Source: Clarkia xantiana subsp. parviflora (lineage: Eukaryota > Streptophyta > Magnoliopsida > Myrtales > Onagraceae). Taken from it: DNA of 64,000 nt. Made by a program: the position numbers and the translations under genes. Shown one piece after another: positions 1-11,462 of the stretch (position 1 is its first letter; every line of letters starts with the position of its first letter). Below the pieces are notes generated by a model. That model saw only the letters and a program-made list of their open reading frames with translations, searched no databases and was not told where the DNA came from. The stretch covers positions 22,964,001-23,028,000 of the forward strand of contig JAPTYO010000003.1 of the NCBI GenBank assembly GCA_036873135.1, read 5' to 3'.

Positions 1-1486
1 AAGGGGGAAAAAGAAAAGGAAATTGAAAGAGGCATATACTTTACAGCAAGCAAGTTTCACTCACTTTATGTGTAAATGCAAAAGCATATATATTCACGAG
101 AAAAGGACACGCTTAGACCAGTCGTGGTAAAGCTCGAGTGAGAATGTGTATCAACAATTAAAATTGGTGGTAATAAAAAATATATATATGTATAACTAAA
201 GATTAATACCTTTATTAACAAAAATTATATATATATATATATGGAAATGTCAAAAAAAAAAAAAAAAAAAAAAGGAAAACGCGGTACATTGCAATTTGCA
301 ACCTCACACACGAAAGCTATTCTCTATAGTATTCCATTTCTTTTCCATGTGACGTCTCACTCTGTGTTTGCACAAAACAAGAGCCGGACTTGACGGAGTT
401 GAGTGGACAATCGATTCATCAAAGCACAAATACAAAAACGATATTCCTTTTCAATTCTTCATTCATTTAGCACAAGTCCCATTAGCCCCAATATATTCAC
501 CATACAGCTAGCAATTTCCAGACACGACACCCATAAAAAACTTGTTATAATAAGATCTTATACAATTATGTTTGACACAAGTATAACCTCACGTGTAAAC
601 AACTTTGATACGTATACACACAACTAACAAACATATCCAACCAACTCTAATATACACGAATACGACTTGTTATAAGTGTCCTATCGTGCCTTACAGTGTA
701 TGTATGATATGTGGTACGACTTATCTTTACATGTTCATCTAGTCATATTTAGTATTTACTTATAAACTCACAAATGTTAGTTATTTTTGTTACCCGCAAT
801 GTATTATAGGACGCCCCATTAGGAGGAGGGTAACATCTGTAACATGCATGTTCTACACCTAAAATAATCTCCACTCACAGCAATGTCATCTCGAAAAGGA
901 TAAGGTACTGGTCATAAATAATTTCTGATTCCTTAGAGTTCCATAGGGTTTTGAACCCAAACAAAACCTCTCACTAAGGATGAAGCTCACCAACGTTGTT
1001 AACTACATTTTCAATGATATTGGTAGGTTTGAACAATTTGATAATTTCGCATATATTTTAGACAAAAAAGTGTCACTACTTCGTGTGTCTGTATCGCATC
1101 TCAAGTCAGATCTGAGACATATTCAGAATTGATTAAACTAGTTTGTTAAGACACACTATACATTTTAACGACACGCTAAATTGGATGATAAGGCACGATA
1201 TACACAGACACGAACTGACAGCCTTATTTGAACAACAAAACTGAGCATCAATTGCACATCAAAGCATAACATAACGTCATAATTTACGCATCTCTGCCTA
1301 ACTGCAGATTGTGAGCATTATTCACCAGCTCTAACTAAATATCCAATCCCTTCAATTCAACACCAAAAGCTATCATATCACGGTCTAACACTACATAAAA
1401 GGTCTGAGCAGTACCCAACCGCGTCAACCAAATACAGTATAAGAGGGAAGCAAGAACCTGGCATCTGAAGGATTCAATATAAAGCT
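1..1486. other. Intergenic, AT-rich; one SINE-like remnant inside
   Basis: No coding exon could be supported. The stretch has short AT microsatellites (about 177-242) and an A-run near 250-273. The SINE-like remnant at about 780-1012 is listed separately. The right end borders the 3' side of the uL30m gene, which is read on the minus strand. Confidence 0.6.
780..1012 (-). mobile_element. tRNA-derived SINE remnant (family 1, copy 1)
   Basis: Read on the minus strand, this has an A-box-like stretch (GTAGTTAACAACGTTGG), then a B-box-like GGGTTCAAAACCC about 45 bases later, then a 3' part with GTTACCCTCCTCC and a CGGGTAACAAAAA tail. The 3' part resembles the elements at 8990-9172 and 47701-47835 (shared pattern: TGTT-CCTCCTGATG, then CCTAGGAC-ACC, then CGGGAAACAAAA). 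The pol III box order and the A-rich tail suggest a SINE. This copy is the most diverged of the three. Confidence 0.5.
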
Positions 1487-2241
1487 CTAAGAAATGCTTG
1501 AAGCTGTTGATGGAACATGGCTTATGACTAGAGGCGGTCGGATAGCTTTGTGGTTGGCCTCCTTTGCTTTCCGGGCCTTGAACATCTCTTCTGTTTCAAC
1601 CACCACTAATCTCTTCACCTGACAGAGAGATCTTTACTAGTTAGTGAAATTCCAAACAAAGATATTAGTTTGTCAGTTTCTTTTTTGAAAAAATGGTGCA
1701 ATATGATTGCAAAATAATTCGTTTGTGCAATGTGTTTTTTTTTTTTTTTTTGTGATAGTGAATAGTCCAACATGTTGCAAAACGATGATAATTGCGACTT
1801 CCATTGACACTCAACAATAATTTTAGTATAAATCTTAGGGATTAATTGGAATATTTGAAAGAAAAAAAAGCAGTTAACTTTGTAAATTTGAAAAGTACTT
1901 AAAAACGACTTTGAACATTCCAATTACCTTATTTGTCAACACAATTTACCATTTAAAACATTTTGGTAGCGAAAACAATTTTGTTCAAATATGAGGATAT
2001 CAAACTTATCCCATTATAAAATTGTGGATATCAGATGAGCAAAACAAACCTGTTGAATCATTCCTCTAACAGTGGGAGTGTTCCATCTCATGACCGTTCG
2101 GTTACACTTACCAAGGCGCAATGCCTCAAGAGTTCGTCGATGGAGTTTTCTTGTTCCTGGGATTCCTCTTACTAGAGTTATGTACAAGTTTGGGCTCCAT
2201 GCAATTGGAACACAAGCCTTGTATGCCTTGAACGCATTCAT
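1487..2241 (-). CDS. Mitochondrial large-subunit ribosomal protein uL30m
   Basis: A component of the mitochondrial 60S-type (bacterial-like) large ribosomal subunit. Two coding exons, complement 2050-2241 and 1487-1618, joined by a GT-AG intron, give 107 residues, the usual length of the plant protein. The product starts MNAFKAYKACVPIAW and holds the L30 core (NLYITLVRGIPGTRK, then a TVRGMIQQVKRLVVVE stretch across the splice). I recognised it by close similarity to the plant L30 family. The ATG at 2239-2241 is chosen because MNAFKA is the family start; an in-frame upstream extension exists but is not conserved to my knowledge. A 5' leader exon is likely at about 3460-3537, ending at GCC before GTAAGC. 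That leader and promoter are duplicated upstream of the release-factor gene. Confidence 0.93.
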
Positions 2242-3459
2242 TTCTTCAGAAAATGCACGTAACGAGATAATGTGAGGAATATTATTGCATGTGGCACTCA
2301 AATAGCCAAGATAAATATGCTGTCAGGGAAAAGGAATGCAAGAAAAAGCATCATTTATGCATCAGCCATCAAGTCATATAAACTAGATCTCCACCTTTCA
2401 ACAACTTGGGGTCTTCCAAAGGGGAAAAACTTGGGAATTCTGATCCATTCAAGCTATGAGAGTTATGGTAGTCGATATTGGAAAACTTAACTATACACAG
2501 CGGAAGGCCAATTTCAACTAGTATGATACATAAACATGTTAAATAAACACCGAATATGCGGCATTTGAGCATTATATTCATGAATCATTAGCAAAGAACT
2601 ATTCAGACATAATGGACAAATATAACGATATTGACATTGCCTTCCACTAATTGAAGAAAGTGAATGGAGGGTGCGTCTCTGATCTCCAGATATTGTTCAT
2701 TTTCTTTCGTTCATGATTGAAAAGGCTAGCAAAGTAAGAAACAATGCTTTCCCGTATGACTGGAAACAACACAAAGATATGAATGGCTATAAAATAAGAA
2801 GAGATTCGATCAGAATTCAATGATCAGATGTCTAGATCTTATTCAGCATCCTCAATCCTTATTTCCTTCAATCTCTTTCATTGATGATAGAAAAAAGTGA
2901 AAAAAGTAAAAGAAACAATCCAGTTCAGTACATAACTAGGCAACGCAAATGTTAATAATAAGACGTGCGTCTTAACCAACTATTTCATATGTCCGAACTT
3001 ATGGTAGAATGACTGATCAACTCTATTCTCCCATTTCCATTTCAGTTCGTTTACAGCAAACATATGAATGCTACGACAAAGACAACATTCAAAGAGATTC
3101 CAGCAGAAATTCAACGATCAGATGCAGAAATTCAATGATCAGATGCTGAAATGCAACCTATTTCGCATCCATCCTTATGGCATTAGGGATTTAGACATTC
3201 AACATAATAAACGAGAAACTTAACTTTCAAAGGAGACTCCAATTCATAGCTATACTGCAGTTTCTGACAGAAATATAGAGTGGTATAGAACAGAAATTAC
3301 AGAATGAATCGAGCACGGGGAAGTCAATTTATATAGTTAAACTACAATTCGTCATCATCAAGCAAATCGAACCTAATTGGAGAAACTCACCAGTGTCGCA
3401 ATAACAAGGCCGGAAATTTTCGGAAAAGCCGTAGAACTTGTATTAGCAACTGAGCTTAC
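2242..3459 (-). other. Probable 5' UTR intron of uL30m
   Basis: No protein-coding content was found. The leader exon at 3460-3537 (minus strand) ends at a good donor (GCC before GTAAGC), and the start codon lies at 2241, so the span between is most simply a leader intron. Its right part (3103-3459) is duplicated at 11463-11751. Short repeats of the type GATGCAGAAATTCAACGATC occur at 3103-3150. Confidence 0.6.
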
Positions 3460-3537
3460 GGCGACCGGAGAGCGATGGCCGAAGAGACTGAGGCTGCCCA
3501 GTGGGAGCTTGAAAAAACCCTACTTTTGCTTCTGCAG
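3103..3537. repeat. Duplicated promoter/leader module, copy 1 (uL30m side)
   Basis: This segment matches 11463-11829 over nearly its whole length in the same orientation. Shared landmarks include TTTCGCATCCATC, TATATAGTTAAACTACAATT, CAAGCAAATCGAACCTAATT and the block ending CTACTTTTGCTTCTGCAG. Relative to copy 2 it carries about 66 extra bases (around 3190-3255). It contains the predicted uL30m leader exon and donor. Confidence 0.9.
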
Positions 3538-4460
3538 TGCAGATAATCGATCCAGTGTTGCGGCTGGGACTTGTCTATGAAACTGTCACAGTTTGAAAGG
3601 CATTTTAGTATTAGTTTATTCTTAAATTGCTGGTTTGATGATTTGAGCGGTCTGGTTCGATTGATTACGGTTTAACAGTGTTAGAAATTAGAATGTCCCA
3701 ACAACATAGAAATGCGGATAAAACCTTCAGATAAAAATCGTCTTTAACTAGACGTTGAAGAAGTTCATCGCGTCCTCTTTAACTAGACATTGAAGAAGTT
3801 CTGGCCCTGTATCAACGAGCGTTCAGACCTTCCATTCTGTCAGTTCAATTTAGACGCGGTTATAAATTGAATTGAACAGTGCTTGAGTGTAGATCCGATA
3901 GTTGTAGCTGCAGACATTGCTATTATGAACTAATGGCTACTTTATTAATTGATTTTTTTTGGCAATTTAAGCAGCAAAATTCGTGTTATAAGGTGAAGTT
4001 TGGGACATATTACCATGCTTTCTTTCTATTTCTTGTTAATGATTCGAACCCTAAATTCTTTCGTATGCTTGTGATCTATCATGATTATATTCAAGTTAGC
4101 TTGCAGATGCTTATATGTATAGAAGTCCACAAGGAGTTAGATAGCAAAGTTAGCATTTTATTTATTGATGTTTAAGGATGTTAATTGGAGTTTAACCTGC
4201 TTCCCTCATACTTAAAAAGATTCTTATCCATTTTTTTTTATAAAACGAATCTTATGAGAAGCAAGTGATTGTAATTTATTGAGGAGGTTCAATGTTCCCC
4301 ACTTAACATTGAAATTGCTAAAAAAATTTGACGTCCAAACACATCATGACACTGTGAATGCAAATTCCTAGTATTATGAGATCATTGTTTGGTTACTCTT
4401 GCTGATGATGGTTCATTTAATAGTTTACAGGGAAAATTTTCTTTAGTGGACATATAGAAA
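3538..4460 (+). promoter_or_regulatory. Promoter and 5' leader region shared by uL30m and the SYP61 relic
   Basis: The space between the leader exon of uL30m (minus) and the relic syntaxin start codon (plus) is a head-to-head arrangement, so a bidirectional promoter is plausible. It has an imperfect 46-base direct repeat (about 3737-3800, both units carrying CTTTAACTAGAC). A splice acceptor TTTACAG at about 4425-4431 lies just before the SYP61 ATG and suggests a leader intron. The open frame at 3879-4175 has no recognisable domain and is rejected. Confidence 0.45.
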
Positions 4461-4514
4461 ATGTCTTCAGCAGAAGATCCATTTTACATCGTCAGAGAGG
4501 AGATTGAAGAATCA
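4461..4514 (+). pseudogene. SYP61: First coding exon of a SYP61-type syntaxin, orphaned
   Basis: ATG at 4461 opens 18 codons reading MSSAEDPFYIVREEIEES, followed by a splice donor (GTGAGT at 4515). This is the start of plant SYP61, a Qc-SNARE of the trans-Golgi network, differing from the remembered Arabidopsis start at only a few residues. No later exon (the helical N-domain or the SNARE motif) is visible before the release-factor gene begins at 5896 on the opposite strand. The downstream DNA is AT-rich and then a GGGT/ACCC-rich repeat. I therefore call it a truncated remnant. An extremely long intron leading out of the window is excluded only if the exons are absent beyond it, which cannot be seen here. 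Confidence 0.75.
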
Positions 4515-5895
4515 GTGAGTTTGTTTAGATATATATAAATTAGGTGGCCAACTTGCGTGTTGCGCAATAAATAATTTCTTTATATAATTAGTATAATAAA
4601 ATTTGATATTATAATTAATTTGACTAGTGTTTGTTATTTCAAATAATGCATTCAATGCTTGAGCTGAATCATGTAAGTTGAACTAAGAACCAGCCACCTT
4701 GCCAATTTAAAGTCCGATTCGATTTTCAAAACATTAATATTGTCTCTGTCCAATTAGTTGTTTAATGTTAAACAAACCTGCATTAATTTATTAATGCTTC
4801 GGCGTTTCTCGCTGGAATTATGTTGGTCAAATCGGGTCAATCCGTAACCCGAAATCCGTGACCCGCGGGTCAGTATGCAGTCGACCCGGACTCGACCCGA
4901 ACTTCATAACATGTCAGGTCTCAGAACCCGACCTAGCGGGTTACCGAGTCAACCCATAACCTGTCCATAAATCCATTTTTTTCTCTTTAGTGGCTGGCCG
5001 CTGCTTGCACCACCCTTCGCATCTTTATTCCATATTTGTTGTCAAACCCTTCTCTTTTCCGAGCTCGTTATTTACTGCTCCACTCTAAAAGAACTCCATC
5101 TTCATATCTCTGTCAATACTATCCCCGTCGTGGAGAATCCAATCGTCACTTTCGAGTCATTGGTTCAGGCGTCGAAAATTAGAATATGTGATTAATCATA
5201 CTCGATGATTCTTTATGAGTAACTAAAAGTTGAACGCGACGACTGAGATTTTAATCATGCCCGTGGGAGGTATGTGATTCAATGAGTTGAGTTCTAACTA
5301 TATTTAAAGGTCGACTGAGCCTTTAAAATTGTGGATAAGATGGCTAGTTGAAAGAATACAGAAAATGAAGGCGTTAGGTTTCTACTTTGTTTTTATTTGA
5401 TTCTACTTTTATTTTAATATTTTATATATTAATATCAATAATTTAGTTATATCCGGATCAGACGGATTTGGTTCGGGTCCAATATCAGAACTCGAACCTG
5501 ACTAGTTTTTTTTCTCGAATCAGATCCGGGTCAACCCGAAATTGACTCGAACCCTCAATTTTATGATCCGAACACGACCCGAACTCAGGTTAGTTTCGGG
5601 TTCATTTCTGGTCGAGTCCGAAATTAACAGGACTAGCTGGAAGCCTAAGTTTCATTTCGATAGTTTATTATATAATATGAAGTTTCAGATCATAAAAAAA
5701 AAAAATCATTCATTTATTTCTTACTCTGCTCTTTCCATCCGGAATTTGGAGAAGTTTACAATACACTAAAAATGTGCTTATTTGAGAAAACAGCTCAAAC
5801 TTTGCTTGTAGTTTCTAATTAGTACAGAATTTCACTAACTAACCCGTGAAATCCATGTGACAATGTATTACATCTAATTTCATAAGCGAGTAGAC
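4515..5895. other. AT-rich DNA and a degenerate CGGGT-rich repeat
   Basis: No gene. From about 4830 to 5630 both edges are rich in GGGTCAACCCG-like words, in partly inverted arrangement, while the middle (5000-5450) is ordinary. This looks like an old transposon of the kind with tetrapyrimidine-rich ends, but I could not find matching termini or a target duplication, so it is left as an unclassified repeat. Confidence 0.4.
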
Positions 5896-8800
5896 CTATA
5901 AGTCGGCTTCCTCTTTATCAATCGATGCCGACAAATAACTCAATATGAACCCATCGATGTCTCCCTCAAGAACAGAGTCCGGGTCCGACACCTCGTAGTT
6001 GGTCCTTAAGTCCTTCACCATTCGATACGGCTGCATTAAGACAGAAAATCCATATAAAAAAAATATATTTTATATATACATATTATAATAAACAATTTAT
6101 TATGAAATCAGTTAATATGATCCGACGCTTAACAGAGATCTCGTGTTCATGCGTATACAAAATCATGTATTAGGGCCTAGTGCGTGCGTAATCAGACATT
6201 TCAATTTATACGTCAAAATATAATAATGCTTGATTTAGGATATTTTGTAACATTTTAAGCTAAAAAGTGTAATACTTTTCGTGTCAGAACAACTCTCGGT
6301 CGATGCAAATCTGTTTTGGCACTATTTTGACACGAAAATATAGTGTCACGTAACACGAAATCTGCCCGTGTCAACTTCTCCCGTATATAGGGGTGAAACC
6401 GGACCGGTCGGATCGGATTTTTGCTTATTTTGGTCGGGTATCTAAATTTTCGGTCCGGTTTTTTCCCTTAACAAAATCCAACAAAAAATCGTTTGAGAAA
6501 AAATATACCGTCCATTGGTAATACGGTATATTATTTAATATCAACAAATATAATATATATTTTATATATTTAATTAGCATAACGGTCGGTTCGGTCTTCA
6601 CGGTCCTCAAAGCTCAAAATCCGAACCGGACTGAACCGAAGTAGAGTAAAAAAATCCGACCAAAAACCAAACCGCATATTACAGATTCGGTTTTTTCGGT
6701 CGGACCGGTTCGGTTTTCACCGGTTTTTCGGACCAACCGGATTTTGGTTTCACCCCTACCCGTATATGAAAAAACCAGTGACAAGTTTAAAAGTTAGGGT
6801 AAAGAACCTATTTAGTGTCTCAGGTTAACCTCATGTTTCAGTTTGGTGTCTGACGCGTACTTATACTGTCCCAAGTTTGAATAGTGTTGCTATTTGGTGT
6901 CTCCGTCAAATTTTGACGTTAAATTTAACAGAATTGGTTCATGTGACCAGCACATGACCAAATAAAATTGAAAATCCCCAAATTACCCCAAAACCCTAAA
7001 TCAGGTCAGCTGCTCCACCGCCGGAACCTTAAGTCGGCCGGAATCCTAAATTGGCCGAAATTGGGCCGGAATAGGCCGAAATAGGTCGGAATAGGCCGAA
7101 ATAGGCCGGAATCGGCCGAAATATCGGCCGGAACCCTAAATCAGGTCAACTCTTCTTCACCGCCGAAACCCTAAATCGGCCGGAATCGACTGGAATCGGG
7201 CCGTAGTCGGCCATAATCGGCTAGAATCGGACCGGAATCATCTCGTTTGGAGGTGGGTGGCCGGAATCGGGGTGGGTGGCCGTAATTGGAGGTGGGTGGC
7301 CGAAATCGGGTTTAGGGGCAGTATGGTCTTTTCATCTAAGTCTGTTAAACTTAACACCTAAATTTAACAGAAAACCAAATTGCAACACTATTTAAACTTG
7401 TCCCCATATCAACACTTTAATCCTGAGACACCAAACTGAAACACGAGGTAAACCTGAGACATTAAATAGGTTCTTTTCCCTAAAAGTTATGTATTTTGAC
7501 CAACACAATTTAGACACATGTGTAACTAGTAACACGACTTGAATAAACGCGACACAACACGACTATCACCCCTAGAATGATCTGAATTCTGATCCGGTGC
7601 AAATAGAGATTACTCTAGCTGTAAGCATGCTACTATGATGTTGCCTTCTGATTACTAGGGGTGAAACAAAAATCCGGTTGGTCCGAAAAACCGGTGAAAA
7701 CCGGACCGGACCTAAAAAACCGAATTCGAAATATTCGGTTTGGTTTTTGGTCGGATTTTTTTGCTTTAATTCGGTTTTTCGGTCCGGTTCGGATTTTGAG
7801 ATTTGAGGACCGTGGGGACCGAACCGACCGTTATGCAAATTAAATATATATAATATATGTTATATTAGTTGATATTAATTAATATATTTAATTAATTAGG
7901 TTAATATAAATTGTGTAAAAGATGCACTTATGAAGATTATTTGTTCTATTTGTATTTTATAATTTATTTAATTATATTAATGGTAGTTATTTATCATTTT
8001 GATTTGATATAGTTATGAAAATGACAAGAATTTATAATGGTAATTGCTAATATTGGATTTTCGGTTTAAAACCGAAAACCGAACCGAAAAAACCGTATTA
8101 CTAATGGACGGTTTATATTTTCTCAAACGGTTTTTTGGTCGGATTTTTTAGGGAAAAAATCCGGACCGAAAATTTAGATATCCGACCGAAACAAGCTAAA
8201 AACCGATCCGACCGGTCCGGTTTCACCCCTACTGATTACCCTATAAAAATATATATTTTATTATGAGATAATTAGGATGGAGGAACATACGTGAAGGACA
8301 TAGGTTCGAATCTGGTTCCCCCAACTGATGTCGGTTAAGGACTGTGTGTGTTGGGCGTTCATTTGAGCTTGTCGGGCCATCTCCAGCTGGTCCAGTCTAG
8401 ATTGGAGCACCGCCATGGCTGACGCCTTGTTCATGTGTTGTGACCTGTATGACATTAATAAGAGGCAAAATAAGATCATTGCTATTTTTTATTTTATTTT
8501 TTGCATAGAGCACATGGCTCTAACCAGGGCAGGGCGAGCCCTTTTGGCGGGTCAATAGACCCATGATCGATCTAGATTTATCCGATATAGTAATTAAGAT
8601 TAGGTATACCTTTCATTCGAGCAAGCAGCAGTGACTCCAGTCGGGATATGAACGATTCTGACAGCACTATCGGTTGTATTAGCATGTTGTCCTCCCGGTC
8701 CTCCTGATCGGTACCGTTCGATCTTGAGATCGGTTTCGTTTATCTGCACCCGAGTCGACCCGTCACCCAAGATAGGAATTACGGCCACCGCAGCAAACGA

Positions 8801-11362
8801 AGTGTGCCGTCTTTTATTACTGTCGAAGGGAGATATTCGAACCAATCGGTGTACACCCACTTCGGCTTTCGCGTATCCGAACGCGTAATCCCCTTCGACT
8901 TTGATTGTCGCACGCTGTAATATAGATCAGCCAATGTTAGGAATATACGGCATCTATTTAAGATCACTTCGATAACCATGTGATATGGGTAGCGATTCAG
9001 CCTTTATCCATTAACCAGAGGTCGGTAGATCAAACCCCGCTAGTGACCAACTGAATGAAAAATATGCATGGTTATCACTTTACGAACTGACGCGGTGCGA
9101 ATGGAGATTAACGGGTGTTGTCCTCCTGATGGAAGCCTTTCCTAGGACCACCCCACGGGAAACAAAAAAAGAATCGCTTCGATCACTTCCTATTACGTAA
9201 TATCAACAACCAGCAAGCACCGACTCGGTCAGCTTAATCCTAGTAGAAACCTTGCCGAAGTCGGATTTTTATGCTTAAATACAAATATATCAGATGGACT
9301 AAATAATCAGCAAGCACAGGCTCGGTCAGTTTAACCCTACCAGTAGCCTAGTATAGTTCATTGGAATTAGGCCACACAATTCTACTAACATACCGAAAAT
9401 TATATGACCCGACAAGCCGATGTAATAAGAGATAGGAAAAATGCAAAACCTTTATTCCCGCCATCTCGCCCGCCATTTCATCCACCACCGAAAGGCCAAA
9501 ACCGCGCCTTTTAGCCCACTGTTTGTACATTTGCATCACCATGGAAGCCCAGTCCATGCTCTCGGTGCCTCCCGCACCAGCTTGTACCTAAAGTTTCAAT
9601 TTTTTCACATCATTTAGGATTAGTCATCAAAATTAAGTTAATGAAGTTATAATTTCAATGTATAAGGTAGAGACCTCGATGTAACAGGAGCAAGTATCCT
9701 CCTCCTTAGATAACAAAGCTTCGAGCTCTTTCACTTTCGAAACCCTTCGCATATGAAGCAATGCTCCCAAAGATTCCTGCAGAATGAGATAATATGCACC
9801 ATCAAGATTGCATTTTTACGAGCAAAAGAAATCAAAAGCCATCTTTTTAATCAATTAGAAACAATATGCTTCAATTCATGAGCAAATACATGATCTTATA
9901 GAAATATATAATCTAATTTATCGAATAAAAAGAACTGGGCTTTCAATTCAAGACTACATTCATGCAATTTGATTAAGCATACTGGCAAATGTAGAACAGA
10001 AAGAACACATGCCTAGAGAGAAAATGAGGGCTCCCACCGATTCCAACTCAGAGTCGCCTTCTTCGCGAGCAAGCTTGATCATATCAATATGCTCGAGCAG
10101 TTCCCGCTCAAAAGACATAACCTCTTTCATTTTAGACATGAGGGATCCCTGATCTCGGCTCATCCTTCCTGCAAGAACAGGGTCATCCCATATGTCTGGT
10201 CTGTCCAGTTGTGATGTCACCATTTCCAATCTGACCAACAGTTTCTTCCACTGCAAATTCATTGAAGGAGGTATCTAAGCTTCAAAACCTCGACTACAAC
10301 TCCTTTAAAAAATCAGTAAATTTCAATTTGATCATATATGACTGAACTTGGTATCTATTCAACCATCACGAATGCAATTACATCTCCACTGGTTTGCATT
10401 TTTATGGCTAAATGGGAGTTGCATGATCAGAAAGTTCTATAGCAGACAAAATAGAAATATACAGTCACAAATCAAAACTACTTCATTATACTACTTCAGT
10501 ATCTAAGCTTCAGAACCTTGACTACAAGTCCTTTAAAAAAATTAGTAACTTTCAATTTGATCATATATGACTGAACTCAGTATCTATTCAACCATGTGAA
10601 TATCACGAATGCAATTACATCTCCACTGGTTTGCATTTTTATGGCTAAATGGGAGTTGCATGATCAGAAAGTTCTATAGCAGAAAAAATAGAAATATACA
10701 GTCACAAATGAAAACTATTTCATTATACTCACTTGCTGCTCGATGATAAAATTTCACAAATAAGCCATGGAATCCAAGCTGAGGGATTATTAAGTGTCCA
10801 ATTCGACACAGACAAGAACATGGAGCCAATATAAATCCTAAGCTGAACTGGAACAAATCAGCAAAAATAACAGACATTTTTTTTTCCAATTCTGTACCTG
10901 CAAACGTCGCTTGATCAAGTCTATGGATTGGGCAATTGCAGCGGCGTGGCTCTTCCAATCACCTTCGCCCTCATCAAGAATCGGCCATTGGCTGGAGAGT
11001 ATTTTCTCCACCGTGAGTCCATCGGAGGTGGAGGCTTCAGTGGCTACAGCTGCCTGAGTTCTCATAAACCTAAGACCCCCTAAATTTAAGAACAGATGAG
11101 CAAGAGCTGGAAAGGACTCGTTTGGCCGCGATGAACTAGGGTTTGATCCAATTGAGGTCTTTAGCCATTTGGAACTGTACGGATTGAACCCATCAATGCT
11201 ATTCCGCGAAGGGACTCGTCTAAGATGAGGTGAAACTGCTGTAGCTGAATCCGATTCTGAAAGAAAAGACAGCAGACACCGAAAATAGTTTGTCGAAAAT
11301 CTGGAGCTTTGTGATAGAAAAGATGATCCTCTGCTGGATCGTCTCAGCAGAGTTACTGGCAT
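5896..11362 (-). CDS. PRFB: Mitochondrial peptide chain release factor 2 (RF2/PrfB type)
   Basis: Terminates mitochondrial translation at UAA/UGA by stop-codon recognition and peptidyl-tRNA hydrolysis. Seven coding exons (complement): 10898-11362, 10038-10250, 9675-9776, 9450-9587, 8610-8914, 8291-8444, 5896-6030. They sum to 1512 bases, 503 residues, close to plant organellar RF2. Residues 1 to about 130 are Ser/Arg-rich with no family domain, as expected of a mitochondrial presequence. The core follows: [15 protein letters not shown] in exon 4, the SPF stop-codon tripeptide (about 334-336), and the catalytic GGQ (about 380-382, [15 protein letters not shown]). The usual Ala of GAGGQ is Pro here. 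The start is the first in-frame ATG ([10 protein letters not shown]). A leader intron (11374-11751) is likely, with its leader exon inside the duplicated uL30m promoter. Intron 6 is 2.26 kb and loaded with MITEs. Confidence 0.95.
6388..6758 (+). mobile_element. hAT-like MITE in RF2 intron 6 (element A)
   Basis: Begins TAGGGGTGAAACCGGACC and ends TTTCACCCCTA, so it has terminal inverted repeats. It is flanked by a perfect 8-bp duplication CCCGTATA (6380-6387 and 6759-6766), the hallmark of hAT insertion. It is 371 bp and rich in CCGGTTCGG words. It shares terminal sequence with the element at 7656-8231, in opposite orientation. Confidence 0.92.
6797..7480. mobile_element. MULE-derived MITE in RF2 intron 6
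   Basis: 684 bp with long terminal inverted repeats starting GGGTAAAGAACCTATTTAGT, and a perfect 9-bp target duplication TAAAAGTTA (6788-6796 and 7481-7489), typical of Mutator-like elements. The inside contains repeated AATCGGCCGGAAT-type words (7020-7300) that could be mistaken for coding DNA. It belongs to the same family as the elements at 17809-18236 and 49807-50526. Confidence 0.9.
7656..8231 (-). mobile_element. hAT-like MITE in RF2 intron 6 (element B)
   Basis: 576 bp with TAGGGGTGAAA/TTTCACCCCTA ends and a perfect 8-bp target duplication CTGATTAC (7648-7655 and 8232-8239). Its right half, read in reverse, matches the left half of element A. The two copies thus form a long imperfect inverted repeat around the MULE-type MITE within one intron. 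It is about 200 bp longer than A because of an AT-rich middle (7840-8060). Confidence 0.92.
8990..9172 (+). mobile_element. tRNA-derived SINE (family 1, copy 2) in RF2 intron 4
   Basis: Plus-strand order is an A-box-like GGTAGCGATTCAGCC, a B-box-like GGTAGATCAAACCCC, then TTGTCCTCCTGATGG, CCTAGGACCACCCCACGGG and an A-rich end AAACAAAAAAAG. The second half closely matches the minus-strand element at 47701-47835. It lies in the intron between the RF2 exons at 8914 and 9450. Confidence 0.7.
10271..10731. repeat. Recent tandem duplication inside RF2 intron 1
   Basis: Two almost identical units, 10271-10498 and 10499-10731 (period 228), both starting GTATCTAAGCTTCA and containing CACTGGTTTGCATTTTTATG. 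The second unit has about ten extra bases near 10596-10605. Both lie wholly within the intron, so the coding sequence is not changed. Confidence 0.92.
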
Positions 11363-11462
11363 TCTTGAGGGTTCTGCAGATTTTCCGATCAAAGGAGGCG
11401 CTACTGGGTGAAGAAGTGTGTAAACTGAGGGACCTTCTCAGATTACAGAGGGACTATCAGAT

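Noticed and set aside
3879..4175. 98-codon open frame upstream of the SYP61 exon
   Set aside because: Lies in the probable leader intron, no recognisable domain; AT-rich chance frame.
4830..5630. Complete hAT-like element with CGGGT-rich ends
   Set aside because: Composition is suggestive but no matching terminal repeats or 8-bp duplication could be read.
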